Below are positions 9,971-21,918 of a DNA stretch of 64,000 bases, piece by piece. The stretch spans positions 17,990,356 through 18,054,355 of the forward strand of contig CM060950.1 of the NCBI GenBank assembly GCA_030765055.1, in the 5' to 3' direction. This stretch comes from Mantis religiosa. Its lineage: Eukaryota > Arthropoda > Insecta > Mantodea > Mantidae. The translations under genes and the position numbers were made by a program. Within the stretch, counting starts at the first letter, position 1. Each line of letters opens with the position of its first letter. The notes beneath the pieces were generated by a model. That model searched no databases. It was given only the letters and a program-made list of their open reading frames with translations, and was not told the origin of the DNA.

Positions 9971-10703
9971 ATGCCAAAGATGTTGAGTGCCCGCCTTGGT
10001 AGCGTGGTGGTGGAATGATTGCCTCACGTTCAAGAGGTCACGAGTTCGAATCTCAGTCAGGGTGAGTTACCTGGATAAGGTTTCTTCCGGGGTTTTCCCT
10101 TATCCTGTAAGACAAATGTCGGGTAACTCTAAGCTCCATGGACCCCGGACTCATTGGAGCATCATTTCATCCATTCCATTCATCGTCCGGTATGACTTAA
10201 CGTTGGAGGACGTAAATTACAACAAACAAAAAATGTTTGAATACCCAACTTATTGTTCTGGCTTCAAACAAGATTTCACAGACTTTGATGGAACTGTTAT
10301 GCGATGTACCATTTGCGATTCAGGAATTTTGTTAGATGAACACGAACAAGATCGCATCGAACAAAAAAATTACCAGCTCTAAGTATCAAATGAACAAGAC
10401 TCTTCAAGGAAACAAATCGCGGTAACCTGTATTACGAACTGAATTTCAACAGAGTTCTTCAAAAATCCAAAATTTGAAGGAATTCGACACCGATTTTGTG
10501 CAGCTCTTTCACAAGCAGGAATTCCACTCGGTAAGATGAATCATCCAGCTTTCAAAGGATACGGCGCTGTTGACCCACCTGGTATATCGAAGTATTACAA
10601 CACTACCTTCGCCCAAATAAAGGAAAGGGTAAATGCACTGATTACACGCAGTGTTGTAATGAGCCTCAATGGAGGCTCCGAAATGTACCCTCCACGTCTG
10701 TAA
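9971..10703 (+). pseudogene. CGGBP1/hAT-like zinc-finger protein fragment, split by a SINE
   Basis: The frame begins MPKM at 9971, is interrupted by a family A SINE, and resumes at 10232 with FEYPTYCSGF. A CTICDSG zinc-ligand pair follows, then a stop at 10380-10382. A second open segment (10443-10700, same strand, different frame) reads FFKNPKFEGIRHRFC, then QAGIPLGKMNHPAF, and ends at TAA 10701. The 'IPL.K..HPAF' block with an upstream C..C pair resembles CGGBP1-like DNA-binding proteins and the N-termini of related hAT transposases. Stops and a frame change show it is dead. Identification is by remembered family pattern only; the C-terminal catalytic domain is absent. Confidence 0.45.
9988..10230 (+). 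mobile_element. SINE family A inserted into the CGGBP1-like frame
   Basis: A well-preserved copy from GCCCGCCTTGGTAGCGTG to GGAGGACGTAAATTACAA. It sits between CCAAAGATGTT (left) and AAAAATGTTTGAATAC (right), consistent with a short duplication of about AAATGTT. Removing it joins the two sides of the surrounding frame (MPKM then FEYP). Confidence 0.88.
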
Positions 10704-11655
10704 ATCCATTTTTACGAATACGTTTTGCTTCTGTTATCTATGTTAAACCGTTATAGTTTGCAATATGTCTTTTAATACACACTGTATACTGAAAACATTA
10801 GAGGAAAGCAGAATAAAATGTAGTAGGTTTCTGCTGACGTAATAACCCTTCGGGACAGATAACGTCCCAACTTTGCCAATAACCTCGACCCCTTCACTAT
10901 CAGCAGCGAACGATCAAGTATTTTCGATTGGATTTAAATCTGACGAGAACGAGGCCGGCTTATCACTTGATATTACCCCTTCCCGAGAACTATATTGAAA
11001 ATGCGCAGCGCTGACAGGATTAATCTGTTGAAATCCAATTAATTCTTGAGAATGTCTATCGCAGATGAAATCATTTTAACCCCCTTTTTCAGTAAAATCG
11101 CTAGCTCTCAAGACCTTCACGAACCATCTATCCCAACAATCTGCACTGAACGTTCAATGTCCCAATTTTACATTAAATCGTGCCTTATTTAGACTGCCAC
11201 TGTTCCACCATAATTAAATACTTAACTTATATAATCCAACCCTGCTTCATATATTACTCCGATTAAGCAGGTTGTGGCAGTTTATTTAATCTGGAAAATG
11301 CCCCTTCTTAGGCAAAATATGTTTGCTTCCCTTAATAGTGGTACCACATGTGACTTTATCTGGGGAATTATCCGGTAGTCGTGGCTCCAGGCAGAGACTC
11401 AAAATGGTATAAGAATCAGCATAACGGTTTTAAAGTAGGTTTCTGTCCGAAATAAGAATGATTCATTTCTAATTGCCAGTACATTGTTCCACGTGCCTCT
11501 AACATGTCGCAAAAAGCTGAAATACAGAACACAGGTCGAGATGCCTCGTAATAATATTCGTAAATACATTGACATAGATCGAAGTAAGTAATTCTATTGC
11601 ATGCTTGCAGTATGATCAAACTGTGTCATTTTATCAATTCATAAAGTAATTAAAA
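10704..11655. other. No recognised feature
   Basis: A+T-rich; nothing supported. Confidence 0.6.
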
Positions 11656-11669
11656 CAATTAGTTCAGAC

Positions 11670-11910
11670 TTGTTTTTGTAATTTACGTCCTCCAACGTTA
11701 AGTTATATCGGACGGTGAATGAATTGGATGAAATGATGCTCAAATGAGTCTAGGGTCCATGGAGCTTAGAGTTACCCGACATTCGTCTTGAAGGATAAGG
11801 GAAACCCCCGGAAAAAAACCTTATTCAGGTAACTCACCCTGAACGAGATTCGAACTCGGGACCTCTTGAACGTGAGGCAGACATGCTACCATCTACGCTA
11901 CTGAGGCGGG
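11670..11910 (-). mobile_element. SINE family A with 14-bp perfect TSD
   Basis: Full-length minus-strand copy. Flanking duplications CAATTAGTTCAGAC at 11656-11669 and 11911-11924 are identical, so the insertion is fairly young and the family ends are fixed by it. Confidence 0.95.
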
Positions 11911-12012
11911 CAATTAGTTCAGACAAGAATCGTACTCATCCCTAACAACTGTATCTTAAACTTTGGTTAATATGAAATGGAACTGGATTACGTATTGATC
12001 AAGTCATCTAAT

Positions 12013-12281
12013 GGCTGGCCAGCTCAGTCGGTAGAGCACCTGCCTGCCGTGCGAGGGATCCCGGGTTCGATTCCCGACGGGGGTGGGTTTTTTTTCACCA
12101 ACCAAGATGAATCCTCATTTTCCCCAGAGTCTGGAAGTATGAATGAGAGTGCGAATGTCTGCGTTATCTAATGATTAAAACCCAACGAATACGAGTTAAC
12201 ACCATCGATATCTTCTAAAGGAGAACGGCCGCCGATATGACCATCGCAGTTAAAGGCGGGATATAAATCGAAGAAAAAAGA
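12013..12281 (+). mobile_element. SINE family C (tRNA-Gly-like head)
   Basis: The head GGCCAGCTCAGTCGGTAGAG, a GCC anticodon-like position and the B box GGGTTCGATTCCCG form a good tRNA-like half. The body contains CCAGAGTCTGGAAGTATGAA. The tail is CGAAGAAAAAAG. Flanking ATCTAAT at 12006-12012 and 12284-12290 may be the TSD. It is not a functional tRNA, because the 3' acceptor side does not pair with the 5' end and the SINE body follows directly. The second copy is at 49395. Confidence 0.8.
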
Positions 12282-12291
12282 GTTATCTAAT

Positions 12292-12858
12292 TGCGATCAT
12301 TTTCACTTACATGTAAACTAAACGCTGTAACGAACTCCACTAATAACTCTTGATAACGCTCCTTTCTCTATGTTGCAGTTTAACCTTTACAGTAAAATGC
12401 TATTTAAACGCCCACACTAGTAACGTCATCCCTTCAATTGCACTTTTTATGTACGGTATGAAGTTTCCTATATAGTTCCCCAATTTTGCAATATTATGAG
12501 CATATCACTTTCGTTTCTGGCATGTTGCCGCTTCTGAAAATATCAAATATTCTGAGTTTCTGAAAATCATAAAGTTTGAATTATGACAAAGCGTTTTACT
12601 GTGAAATAAATTTTAAGAATTTGAAAATGTTCCACTTAAACCAAAGAATTCAGGGTAATCAGTAGTAATTACTGTTAGTGCTTAACGTCTTAAGGACACT
12701 TCAGGCAAAAGGAATCGATCACTCAGTATTCTAATACGTAATTGTATAACCTTAATTCTTTGAATTACACTACTTAAGTGGTAATATATTTCTGTATGTG
12801 CAAACATACAGCACCCATTTGCATTCCGCACTCAGCTATTGAGTAATACAAAGCTACT
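12292..12858. other. No recognised feature
   Basis: A+T-rich spacer; nothing supported. Confidence 0.6.
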
Positions 12859-12860
12859 GA

Positions 12861-13345
12861 GCAGGATGGCTCAGGCAGTTTCGTCTGTGGCCTGCATTCG
12901 GGAGGCCCAGGTTCGATTCCCTTGGCCGACCTACCTGACCCATGGGTTTTTTCGGAGGCTTTCCCGGGTCGCTAGGCGAATGCTGGGTAGGTTAATTACA
13001 TCCCCCCCTGTTACATCCTGTTCCTCCGTTTCATCTCCATTATCATTTTATAACATCTCTCATTTGGCGATCTCTTTCAGAGTAGAAAGTGTCGGCGGAA
13101 GTCTCGGCGCTGCAGGACGATATGCTCCTGGTAAACACCTCCTCCGGCCTCCGGGCCATTTCAGGACCGCGGTAGGTGGAATACCGATTGTACGGGCCTG
13201 CCGGGGAGGCCCCGCCCTCTGCACTGCCGTGACTCCTGAGTTTCGGCCGACCTTTGTCTCCTCCTTCCTCCCGGGGAAGCCCCATTTGGGACACAGGTAC
13301 AATAAACCGCGCCGAGTCCCCTCCGATAACAACATTGTGGAGGGG
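12861..13345 (+). mobile_element. SINE family D, long copy (about 485 bp)
   Basis: Reference copy for family D. Head: GCAGGATGGCTCAGGCAGTT and B box CAGGTTCGATTCCC. Central domain: GGGTTTTTTCGGAGGCTTTC and GCGAATGCTGGGTAGG, which resembles that of family A. A long G+C-rich 3' half follows (TCTCGGCGCTGCAGG, CCCGGGGAAGCCCC, and AATAAACCGCGCC near 13301). Two more copies are at 29211 and 33880. An unusually long SINE; open frames across it (e.g. 12839-13507) are by-products of its composition. Confidence 0.85.
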
Positions 13346-14320
13346 TATTCTGGTGAACCTGTAGGGAGTGTCATGACAGGAAGTATAACCATGGTTTTCT
13401 TCACACATGTTGGTGAGAAGAAGAACGAACTGTTCTGCCTTATGGCTAGTCATAGATTTCGCATTTTCGTTGCACCGCCATACCCACATGCGTACTGGTC
13501 AACATGAAGAGGATAAGAGCGCAAAGGTTCTATTGTGTGGATCAACAAGCCTCATATCGCGAAACACGCACAACTAGAGAACAGATCAAATATGCCGAGA
13601 GAAACTGTTGGCTTCTCTGTTGACTCCACACCGTAGAGAATCGACATGACCTTTCGGTAACGTTCACCATACAAAACAACGGGCCATTTTTAAACCAAAT
13701 CCTTTGCGTGATAAATAAAATCTTTTTGCGGATTCGTTTCATGATACCCGATAGAGAATTATGTGGTCTACAAAGTAGTGTGTCAGTTTTTGTAACCTTA
13801 TATAAACTTAGGCCTTTTAGTACTTCACGACTTAAAAAGTAGAAAATTGTTTCGCTCGGTGTCAAAAGCTTTTAACACACCGATTATATCAACTATGGTT
13901 TCTTGTGGAATGTGACAATCGCCTCAAAAACCAAGTTATCAATATGAAATTGCATACAAGTTTGTGGTCAAGTGCAAGGTAAAGAAAATACAAAATAATT
14001 ACACTGAAAATGTACTGTTAGCGTTCTTTGAAGAAAGAGCTAAAATATGGGCTTCTTCAACAAACTACTCAATGATAAAAGTTGTCTCCGTAATAATTCT
14101 AAAACCAACACTTCAATTTTCTCAAAAGATGAGCATGTTTAGAAGAAGTTGTAATCTATTGATTATTAAATTTTTGTTACGGTGTTTTCATCGTTTATTT
14201 CCACTGCCTTCTTTATGTAAAATGTTGTGGTTTTCCAAAAGTTATGTTTTCAACACTGATGCTAGGCAAGGCAAATAAATATTTCAACCCAATGAATATC
14301 ACGACTATGAGAAAGCTTAC
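13346..14320. other. No recognised feature
   Basis: Mixed composition; only short frames without recognisable motifs. Confidence 0.6.
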
Positions 14321-14333
14321 CATATAATTATAT

Positions 14334-14629
14334 TTTGTTCTCCCTTTCTCGTCAATGCTGACGTTAGGAGGTTCCCTCAGAGCGAGGGAGCCGAAGCATC
14401 TGACCTGAGATGAATTCTGGGTTGAGGGGTCGGCCCAACGCCTGGGATGAATGAATGATGGAGAAATTGGTGGAATGATAGTAGGGGAAACCGGAGGACC
14501 CGGAGGAAACCCACCCCAGCGCCATGTTGTCCACCACAAATCCCACTTTGCCGTTGCCTGCGATCGAACCCGGGCCGACTTGGTGAGAACCAAGCGGTCT
14601 AACCACTCAGTCATGGCGCGGCCTATATT
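14334..14629 (-). mobile_element. SINE family E, subfamily E2
   Basis: The minus-strand head is tRNA-Glu-like (GACTGAGTGGTTAGACCGC, CUC anticodon position, CCCGGGTTCGATCGC). The body contains TTTGTGGTGGACAAC. The 3' part (CATTCATTCATCCCAGGC, then CCTCGCTCTGAGGGA) differs from the other E copies, marking a subfamily. TAATTATAT at 14325-14333 and 14630-14638 is a possible TSD in A+T-rich surroundings. Confidence 0.82.
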
Positions 14630-14764
14630 TAATTATATATAATCTATAATATATCTATAAATATTCAAGACTGTCTAAAATATTTTATGAAGCACGGGTT
14701 AAAAGGATTTTATTTTGTTCGTAAGTTTCCCTCGACCTGCGGCCTCGTTTGGGAATCACACCTA

Positions 14765-14865
14765 CTCTTCTTCTTTACCTTACCCCTAGTAGACCACTTA
14801 TCGCGGTGTTAGGAGATTCTTGTTCCTTTATCCCTTGAGATCGGGTATGAGAAACCGAAGCTTTG
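14765..14865 (+). repeat. Dispersed repeat R2, copy 1
   Basis: About 100 bp at roughly 80% identity by eye to 63403-63502, sharing CCTAGTA.ACCACTTATC, GATTCTTGTTCCT and TATCCCTT. Unknown family, no coding capacity. Confidence 0.6.
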
Positions 14866-14892
14866 GATCTGATACAAAACCAGGATGGTTGA

Positions 14893-15118
14893 TCAGCCTA
14901 ATGTCTGGTTTGTGAGGGTGAGAGAAGTGGAGAGAAGTGTGAGGGCGAGATGAATGATAGCAAAGGTGATGATGCAGCTATTGGTGGAATGATAGCGTAG
15001 GAAACCGGAGATCCTAGAGAAAACCCGCTCCAGCGCCGTGTTGTCCACAACAAATCTCTCTTTGCGGTCGCCTGGGATAGGACTCTGGCCTGCGTTGGTG
15101 AGAATCGAGCGGATCACA
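14893..15118 (-). mobile_element. SINE family E, degraded subfamily E2 copy
   Basis: The minus strand carries the TTTGTTGTGGACAACACGGC region, the GGTTTTCTCTAGGATCTCCG core and a damaged head. Sequence beyond the core is mostly scrambled. Confidence 0.65.
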
Positions 15119-15175
15119 CCTACTCACAAAACCAACTCTTCCGTTTAACCCTTACCTATATCGTACATAACTACA

Positions 15176-15480
15176 GTTCTCTTCAGGTCAATAAAATGGA
15201 GTGTCAAGCCAATCATGCAATATTTTAGACACCTTCTGTTCGAATTCCTTATCGTCGACTTGATACTGCATTTTATTCATATGAAAAGAACAAACATCAT
15301 AAAGCTATACAAAAATTAAACACTATATTGTAGAGCACTTCATTCTCTATGAAATGACATAAAACGAATTGACAAAAGAATTTATTTTGCATGAAAAGCT
15401 TTCATTTAAAAAAGGACAGGACTTGTGATCCAATCCATTATGATGGAGATCAAGAGCTGTCAAAAAGTAATTGTTTTAAT
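15176..15480. repeat. Dispersed repeat R1, copy 2, with internal inversion
   Basis: 15251-15480 matches 2281-2500. Immediately upstream, AATGGAGTGTCAAG at 15197-15210 is the inverse of the CTTGACACTCCATT block of copy 1, so part of the repeat is present in inverted form here. Confidence 0.45.
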
Positions 15481-16855
15481 TTTAATCAGTTTAATCACAT
15501 CTTTATTATGAGGTAGGGCTTTACTAGAATACAGTAAATCCTATTACCTGGTCGATTAACCATCGATATGGACGAGTGCACGAATGACGTCGGGATCTAA
15601 TTCACCAGTTCAGATGATAAACCCGAAATATAGGAAGAATAAGGACATTATCAGGAGAGGTTAGCCGCTGATATTTAAAACCACGTGTCACATTTTTATC
15701 GTGGTGCATTATTATAATACGTGAAAACAACTTCATACATTTCCATTCACTTTATTAAATCACAGAGACACATGTCATTCATCTTATTGCTTGCAAAGCA
15801 AAGTGGAAAATGTGAAATCAGAGATATTATTTCTAATCGTGTCTCTGTTTGACAACCTAACATTCGCCCAATCATTCTTGAGAAGCGTGCCAAATTACAT
15901 TTTAGGCTTTAACAATTATACCATTTAACCGTCAAAGATAAGCCTCTCTGATTCCCAGTATATTAAGTCTCTAAGAAAATGTAAAAAAAATGAATCCTCT
16001 ATCTGACCTGTTTATTCATCTATTAATTATTTACTTATTTAACTTTCCATCTATACAGATCATCTCCGGCACACGATTATCTTTCTACATCGTAGTTATG
16101 TATCTAAACGCCTTGCATCTTCATTTCAGCACGTAGAAACTACTCCTCAAATAAAAACCACCACCAACATCGGCCAATACTATGAATATTCCCACTTTCA
16201 TTTTCCTGTGCCACAGAGGTAAATAAATCTGATGCAAACTATCAAGAATTCCTTACTTCGCTACCCAAAGAGTTCGATTTCACGTGACCTGCATTTCTAG
16301 GCTTCTGGAAGCCATATATGTTTATTACCGTCTCACTACATATCGGCTAAACAATAATTTGGTATCCTTATACGCTCCATTGTACCTGTGCAGTGCAAGA
16401 AATTAAGCACGCCCTAATATGCCTCGGGAAAGCTTACTTACAGCTAAGAATGACCAGTTCATTTATAAACACGATATAACTTACAAAGTATCGTCTTGTT
16501 GTACACTACGTATTATTAAGTACATTAGCTACTTACTGCCCCAACATCGACTTAAGTACCTTAATTGGGTTAAGCCCTATGTTGTGTTTCACCGAGCATC
16601 TTTACGGCTAACTTCACGTTTTTCTACGAAGAAAAAAAAAAACATCGTCGCATAAATATATTTATTTAAATAAAGCGGAGACATAAACACAGTCCTGCTA
16701 ACCTGAAAACTTCAAGTCCGTAAATCTTAAGTACAAAGTAAATAGTGATGTAGTCAAAACACTGACAAGCTTCGAGTAAGTAAAACTTATGTATTGGTTA
16801 AGTGGACTGAAATACTCAATGTCATAAACAATTTAATTGACCTAATAGTGGACTA
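15481..16855. other. No recognised feature
   Basis: A+T-rich; nothing supported. Confidence 0.6.
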
Positions 16856-16857
16856 AA

Positions 16858-17130
16858 CTTTAAAGCCTGGGACTCAAAAGTACTTACAGCAGAGTAAGTC
16901 GTCATATGTGTATATGAGAACTCCTAGTGGTATACCGGAAAAAATATGAGTCAGTTGAAGAATTTAATGTCACGCTGGCACGTTGCCATGGTAGCTCAGT
17001 GGTTAGAGCAGCCGGGTGGAGACCGGGAGATTAGAGGTTCAAATCCCGGTTGAGCTTTTCAGTCTGACACTAACTTTCGAAGCACTGCCCTACACACTAG
17101 TGTAAATGAACAAATTCATTTCCAAAACTT
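16858..17130 (+). mobile_element. Family B repeat: body plus plus-strand head
   Basis: Body from AAGCCTGGGACTCAAAAG (16861) to CACGTTGCCATGG. It is followed by a well-kept tRNA-like head: A box GTAGCTCAGTGGTTAGAGC, B box GAGGTTCAAATCCCGG. The link ends AAATTCATTTCC. It lies directly left of, and tail to tail with, the head of the next family B structure. Confidence 0.75.
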
Positions 17131-17151
17131 ATGTATATTTGAATGAGTAGA

Positions 17152-20100
17152 GCCACAGTGAAAAATACAATGCCATAGCTGGGATTTGAACCACGGATCT
17201 CCCGCTCTCCACGCGGTTGCTCTAACCAACTGAGCTACTATGGTCAACAGGCCAATATGACATTAAATTCTCCAACTGATTCATTTATTTCCCAGTAGAT
17301 CACTAGGAGTTCTCATATGCTATGAGACACGCACCTTTTATGGCGACTTACTATGCTGTAAGTATTTAAGTCCCAGGCTTAATATTTAAACCCCTATATT
17401 ATTTAGGTAAATGTCTCCAACTGACTCGTATGTTTCCCAGTAGACCACTAGGAGTTCTCATATGCTATGAGACACATACCTTTTATGGCGACTTACTATG
17501 CTGTAAGTATTTAAGTCCCAGGCTTAATATTTAAACCCCTATGTTATTTAGGTAAATGCCGACATGACATTAAATTCTCCAACTGACTCGTATGTTTCCC
17601 GATAGACCACTAGGGGTTCTCATATGCTATGAGACACGCACCTTTTGTGGCGACTTACTATGTGCTGTAAGTACTTAAGTCCCAGGCTTTATAGTTAAAC
17701 CACTATGTTATTTAGGTAAATGCCGACATGACATTAACTTCTCCAACTGACTCGTATATTTCCCGGTAGACCACTAGGGGTTCTCATATGCTATGAGACA
17801 CGCACCTTTTGTGGCGACTTACTATATGCTGTAAGTACTTAAGTCCCAGGCTTTATAGTTAAACCACTATGTTATTTAGGTAAATGCCGACATGACATTA
17901 ACTTCTCCAACTGACTCGTATATTTCCCGGTAGACCACTAGGGGTTCTCATGTGCTATGAGACACGCACCTTTTGTGGCGACTTACTATATGCTGTAAGT
18001 ACTTAAGTCCCAGGCTTTATAGTTAAACCACTATGTTATTTAGGTAAATGCCGACATGACATTAACTTCTCCAACTGACTCGTATATTTCCCGGTAGACC
18101 ACTAGGGGTTCTCATGTGCTATGAGACACGCACCTTTTGTGGCGACTTACTATATGCTGTAAGTACTTAAGTCCCAGGCTTTATAGTTAAACCACTATGT
18201 TATTTAGGTAAATGCCGACATGACATTAACTTCTCCAACTGACTCGTATATTTCCCGGTAGACCACTAGGGGTTCTCATGTGCTATGAGACACGCACCTT
18301 TTGTGGCGACTTACTATATGCTGTAAGTACTTAAGTCCCAGGCTTTATAGTTAAACCACTATGTTATTTAGGTAAATGCCGACATGACATTAACTTCTCC
18401 AACTGACTCGTATATTTCCCGGTAGACCACTAGGGGTTCTCATGTGCTATGAGACACGCACCTTTTGTGGCGACTTACTATATGCTGTAAGTACTTAAGT
18501 CCCAGGCTTTATAGTTAAACCACTATGTTATTTAGGTAAATGCCGACATGACATTAACTTCTCCAACTGACTCGTATATTTCCCGGTAGACCACTAGGGG
18601 TTCTCATGTGCTATGAGACACGCACCTTTTGTGGCGACTTACTATATGCTGTAAGTACTTAAGTCCCAGGCTTTATAGTTAAACCACTATGTTATTTAGG
18701 TAAATGCCGACATGACATTAACTTCTCCAACTGACTCGTATATTTCCCGGTAGACCACTAGGGGTTCTCATGTGCTATGAGACACGCACCTTTTGTGGCG
18801 ACTTACTATATGCTGTAAGTACTTAAGTCCCAGGCTTTATAGTTAAACCACTATGTTATTTAGGTAAATGCCGACATGACATTAACTTCTCCAACTGACT
18901 CGTATATTTCCCGGTAGACCACTAGGGGTTCTCATGTGCTATGAGACACGCACCTTTTGTGGCGACTTACTATATGCTGTAAGTACTTAAGTCCCAGGCT
19001 TTATAGTTAAACCACTATGTTATTTAGGTAAATGCCGACATGACATTAACTTCTCCAACTGACTCGTATATTTCCCGGTAGACCACTAGGGGTTCTCATG
19101 TGCTATGAGACACGCACCTTTTGTGGCGACTTACTATATGCTGTAAGTACTTAAGTCCCAGGCTTTATAGTTAAACCACTATGTTATTTAGGTAAATGCC
19201 GACATGACATTAACTTCTCCAACTGACTCGTATATTTCCCGATAGACCACTAGGGGTTCTCATGTGCTATGAGACACGCACCTTTTGTGGCGACTTACTA
19301 TATGCTGTAAGTACTTAAGTCCCAGGCTTTATAGTTAAACCACTATGTTATTTAGGTAAATGCCGACATGACATTAACTTCTCCAACTGACTCGTATATT
19401 TCCCGATAGACCACTAGGGGTTCTCATGTGCTATGAGACACGCACCTTTTGTGGCGACTTACTATATGCTGTAAGTACTTAAGTCCCAGGCTTTATAGTT
19501 AAACCACTATGTTATTTAGGTAAATGCCGACATGACATTAAATTCTCCAACTGACTCGTATGTTTCCCGATAGACCATTAGGGATTCTCATATGCTATGA
19601 GACACGCACCTTTTGTGGCGACTTACTATATGCTGTAAGTACTTAAGTCCCAGGCTTTATAGTTAAACCACTATGTTATTTAGGTAAATGCCGACATGAC
19701 ATTAAATTCTCCAACTGACTCGTATATTTCCCGATAGACCACTAGGGGTTCTCATGTGCTATGAGACACGCACCTTTTGTGGCGACTTACTATATGCTGT
19801 AAGTACTTAAGTCCCAGGCTTTATAGTTAAACCACTATGTTATTTAGGTAAATGCCGACATGACATTAACTTCTCCAACTGACTCGTATATTTCCCGGTA
19901 GACCACTAGGGGTTCTCATGTGCTATGAGACACGCACCTTTTGTGGCGACTTACTATATGCTGTAAGTACTTAAGTCCCAGGCTTTATAGTTAAACCACT
20001 ATGTTATTTAGGTAAATGCCGACATGACATTAACTTCTCCAACTGACTCGTATATTTCCCGATAGACCACTAGGGGTTCTCATGTGCTATGAGACACGCA

Positions 20101-20822
20101 CCTTTTGTGGCGACTTACTATATGCTGTAAGTACTTAAGTCCCAGGCTTTATAGTTAAACCACTATGTTATTTAGGTAAATGCCGACATGACATTAACTT
20201 CTCCAACTGACTCGTATGTTTCCCGATAGACCACTAGGGGTTCTCATGTGCTATGAGACACGCACCTTTTGTGGCGACTTACTATGCTGTAAGTACTTAG
20301 GTCCCACGCTTCATAGTTAAACCACTATGTTATTTAGGTAAATGCCGACATGACATTAACTTCTCCAACTGACTCGTATATTTCCCGATAGACCACTAGG
20401 GGTTCTCATGTGCTATGAGACACGCACCTTTTGTGGCGACTTACTATATGCTGTAAGTACTTAAGTCCCAGGCTTTATAGTTAAACCACTATGTTATTTA
20501 GGTAAATGGCGACATGACATTAACTTCTCCAACTGACTCGTATATTTCCCGATAGACCACTAGGGGTTCTCATGTGCTATGAGACACGCACCTTTTGTGG
20601 CGACTTACTATGCTGTAAGTACTTAGGTCCCACGCTTCATAGTTAAACCACTAGACCCCTAGTGGTCTACCGGGAAACATAAGTCAGTTGGAGAATTTAA
20701 TGTCATATCGGCATGTTGGCCATAGTAACTCAGTTGGTTAGAGCAACCGCACGGATTGCGAGAGATCCATGGTTCAAATCCCGGCTGTGCCATTCAATCT
20801 TTCAGTCAGGCTCAAACCTTAG
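17152..20822. mobile_element. Large family B foldback element with internal satellite
   Basis: The left arm is a minus-strand tRNA-like head (17165-17247; GGGATTTGAACCACGGATCT, GAGCTACTATGG). It continues into family B body (GACATTAAATTCTCCAACTG). The right arm (about 20651-20822) is the inverted counterpart: GACCCCTAGTGGTCTACCGG, GTTGGAGAATTTAATGTCAT, then a plus-strand head with GGTTCAAATCCCGG. The arms pair over roughly 150 bp at an estimated 80-85%. Between them lie about 21 head-to-tail copies of a 164-bp unit derived from the left arm's body. The overall plan (long inverted arms, one expanded by internal tandem repeats) resembles foldback transposons such as Drosophila FB, but no coding region is present and no TSD could be defined. 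Confidence 0.6.
17258..20650 (-). repeat. 164-bp tandem satellite array, about 21 units
   Basis: The marker GGTAAATGCC recurs at 17551, 17715, 17879, 18043, 18207 and so on to 20175, with an exact period of 164. It then occurs at 20337 (period 162, a TA deletion) and 20501 as GGTAAATGGC. The first junction (17405) has lost 18 bp. Interior units (about 17870-19190) are essentially identical. The outermost units differ at diagnostic sites (CATATGCTATG against CATGTGCTATG; TAAGTATTTAAG against TAAGTACTTAAG; CCCAGTAGACC and CCCGATAGACC against CCCGGTAGACC). A homogenised core with diverged edges is what unequal exchange or rolling-circle amplification gives. There are no unique spacers, so this is not a CRISPR array. 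Confidence 0.95.
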
Positions 20823-21325
20823 CCTATACACGGCTAGTGTGGAAGAAATAATTATTTCCATAATTTATGAATGTTTGGTTGCGCCCACAACACAGTGGTA
20901 TCCCTCTTTCTCCTTTTATTTCGAATTTTAAGTTTTTCCAAAAGCTGTTGTGTGCTGAAAATAATACATCTGTGCATTTCAGTTATTACGTTAAGGTAGT
21001 AAAACACTAAACATTGATTTCTAAGTCCGGGAGAACTGATATTTGGATTGTGTGTCCAAAACATTAAAAACCTATCATTTCTTTTTGATATTGTGGACAA
21101 TTGTTAGATGTGCAATGACGGTAGAGTTTAAATTTTAAAATATATTTCACTTTAAAATTTCATTCTTTAGTAGTTTGGTCTCTTAGCACTTAATCAAAAT
21201 TCTTCCATATTAGAGAATTTTCTTTCAGTGTATATCCCTGAAATTACCAGATAAATTTCCTGTAGGTACTGCGAGTTGTTTTAAGTTAGCTTATGCAATA
21301 AATGAGCTAATTGTAATAACACTTA
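20823..21325. other. No recognised feature
   Basis: 20823-20870 continues family B link sequence (CCTATACACGGCTAGTGTGG). The rest is A+T-rich and unassigned. Confidence 0.6.
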
Positions 21326-21657
21326 GGGCCGTATTCATAGTTATCACTTTGGCCCAGGCTATGTTCTGACTAACTTGCTCCGGGCCAAAGGCGGTCTAAC
21401 TTTTTGGTATTCATAGACGATAAAAAGCCTCGGACCAAGTAAAGTCACGGACCAGCACGGAGCAAATGTTACACGACGTAGAAACGTTCTTCTGCGCACG
21501 CACGAGTCCCATAGAGTGGTAAACAAACCACAGTGTAGCTACAAGTTTATAAATCTCTGTGGTAGTTTCGCAGCTGTTTCTTAATCATTCTTACGGTTGC
21601 TGCTGCTGCTGTTTGAGGTTCGGTAACAAAGTTTGGTGTGCTGGGTGTGCTGTGAAT

Positions 21658-21840
21658 ATGGATAATATGAACAAGCGTAGTATCAACTGGTCAGAGGAAG
21701 ACCAATGTTTTCTCTAGTCAAAAAAAGAACATTATAGAAAATAAATCCGTGTCGACGAATACAAATATGAGAAAGGAGGAGGCATGAAGGGAAATTTATA
21801 ACGAGTTTGCTGATAATGCGGCTTACTGATGCAGGTCAGC
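21658..21840 (+). pseudogene. Harbinger Myb/SANT-like accessory protein, N-terminal remnant
   Basis: ATG 21658 gives MDNMNKRSINWSEEDQCF, then stop TAG 21715-21717. A +1 frame continues with KIIENKSVDTNTNMRKEEA and REIYNEFADNAAY, the 'IENK.TD...K..AW..I..EFN' signature of Myb/SANT-MADF-type DNA-binding proteins carried by Harbinger elements. At least one stop and one frameshift inactivate it. Confidence 0.6.
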
Positions 21841-21918
21841 AATGTTGTCTTGATATCCTCCTCTTGCATAATACCAAAGTGCTGTTAGGATTTGAGTATC
21901 AATTGAGATACTCATGCG

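Noticed and set aside
12013..12085. Functional tRNA-Gly gene
   Set aside because: The tRNA-like half is followed directly by a SINE body also present at 49.4 kb, and the acceptor stem is not complementary.
12839..13507. 222-codon open frame
   Set aside because: It coincides with the G+C-rich family D SINE, and overlapping minus-strand frames are equally open. No protein motif.
16984..17060. Functional tRNA gene
   Set aside because: A and B boxes are good, but the acceptor ends do not pair and the sequence continues into family B link and body, so it is a repeat head.
17258..20650. CRISPR-like array
   Set aside because: The repeats are contiguous 164-bp units with no unique spacers and no cas genes, in eukaryotic DNA.
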